From Yoonia maritima (lineage in GTDB: Bacteria > Pseudomonadota > Alphaproteobacteria > Rhodobacterales > Rhodobacteraceae): a DNA stretch of 64,000 nt. The notes under the pieces were generated by a model, which did not search any database, was not told where the DNA came from, and saw only the letters and a list, made by a program, of their open reading frames with translations. Both the position numbers and the translations under genes were made by a program. Positions 63,638 through 64,000 of the stretch are shown in pieces; the stretch's first letter is position 1; each line of letters begins with the position of its first letter. The stretch is from the NCBI RefSeq assembly GCF_003003285.1, contig NZ_PVTP01000001.1, positions 414,923 through 478,922 of the forward strand. Direction: 5' to 3'.

Positions 63638-64000
63638 ACTATATCTCCTGATATTTCAAAGAGTTAGCACCATTACGATCGCCCATACATATTACCTTAC
63701 TTAGGGTTGTTACATATATATCAAGCTTTTCACAGGATTACGTCAACTATTTGTCACGAGTACGGAGCATTCTCGAACGATAAATAATTGAAATTTGGCA
63801 CTATTTCATGCGCGATAAGCATGTCTCTCAAAACCATCGATGCAAACGGTTGCTAGGTCTAGGGCAGGGTGCCCAAACCGTTACGATGGTCGCATGCTAG
63901 ACATTTGTGCACGATACCTGAACCGCGACTCTTGTTGGTGTCAGGGTAGGAGTGTCATCGCAATTCCTCCAACATCTTTTCGCAGAATACCTCTGCTGGC
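63638..64000. other. Gene-free stretch at window end
   Basis: The first part is the leader and promoter region of the hybrid kinase and is AT-rich. I found no complete gene. On the minus strand the last 60 bases (64000-63941) stay open for 19 codons and could be the tail of a gene beyond the window, but I do not recognise it. A nested fold-back lies at 63833-63890. Confidence 0.5.
63833..63890. repeat. Nested inverted repeats (three stems)
   Basis: Three nested stems: ACCATCG with CGATGGT (7 bp), AACGGTT with AACCGTT (7 bp) and GGGCA-ggg-TGCCC (5 bp). The unpaired bases lie almost all on the left side. It could be a structured RNA, a terminator for a gene on either side or an operator. No T-run follows. 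Confidence 0.45.

Noticed and set aside
63941..64000. End of a minus-strand gene at the window edge
   Set aside because: Only 19 codons are visible and the peptide is not recognisable; it cannot be told from chance.
1..64000. CRISPR array, tRNA, rRNA, insertion sequence or prophage
   Set aside because: No regularly spaced direct repeats, tRNA cloverleaf signatures, transposase, integrase or phage genes were seen.

Overview
The window looks like chromosome of a marine alphaproteobacterium of the Rhodobacterales (Roseobacter group). The evidence is the gene order pncC-pgpA-ispDF / dusB-ntrBC-ntrYX-trkAH-hfq-hflX, an NtrC without the GAFTGA loop (as in Rhodobacter), a class II DAHP synthase, CtrA-type boxes and betaine-lipid genes. 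The genus cannot be fixed from the sequence. I see no insertion sequence, prophage, CRISPR array, tRNA or rRNA. Nearly all the DNA is coding; the only gene-free stretch above 300 bases is 63638-64000.

Region by region. 1-14710: a partial ammonium transporter, then housekeeping genes (pncC, pgpA, ispDF) facing the nitrogen two-component cluster dusB-ntrB-ntrC-ntrY-ntrX, followed by potassium uptake (trkA, trkH), hfq and hflX. 14707-24123 (minus): a penicillin-acylase-family hydrolase, a branched-chain-amino-acid-type ABC operon livK-G-[52-aa membrane protein]-F-[lipoprotein]-H-M chained by overlapping stops and starts, and a GlxA/AraC-type regulator. 24304-28927: DAHP synthase, a PAS_5 protein with two CtrA-like boxes upstream, yicC, gmk, a gamma carbonic anhydrase and an unknown protein. 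29060-36053: the phosphate cluster phoR-pstSCAB-phoU-phoB with a three-repeat Pho box. 36101-39523: gnd, a calcium/sodium exchanger and an IclR regulator.

39730-49613 is the most unusual block. It holds a GH105-type unsaturated glycuronyl hydrolase, a complete CUT1 sugar ABC importer and four consecutive, divergent Gfo/Idh/MocA oxidoreductases, all in one direction behind the divergent IclR gene and a dyad operator. I read it as an uptake and oxidation pathway for an unsaturated-uronate oligosaccharide whose chemistry is not established. 49653-56126 is a malonate module (matB, matA, TRAP dctMQP, divergent GntR/MatR with a perfect 18-bp operator). 56131-58810 (minus) is plcP-btaA-btaB, phosphorus-sparing lipid remodelling with its own Pho-box candidate. 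The window closes with tex, a hybrid histidine kinase and a non-coding tail with a nested fold-back.

Two themes run through the window. The first is nutrient response: Amt/Ntr for nitrogen, Pst/Pho plus PlcP-BtaAB for phosphorus, and carbon importers. The second is RNA-level control: all four solute-binding-protein genes (livK, pstS, the sugar binding protein, dctP) are followed within 20 nt of the stop by a strong hairpin that separates them from their permease or ATPase genes, and livK also carries a leader hairpin that would hide its Shine-Dalgarno sequence.
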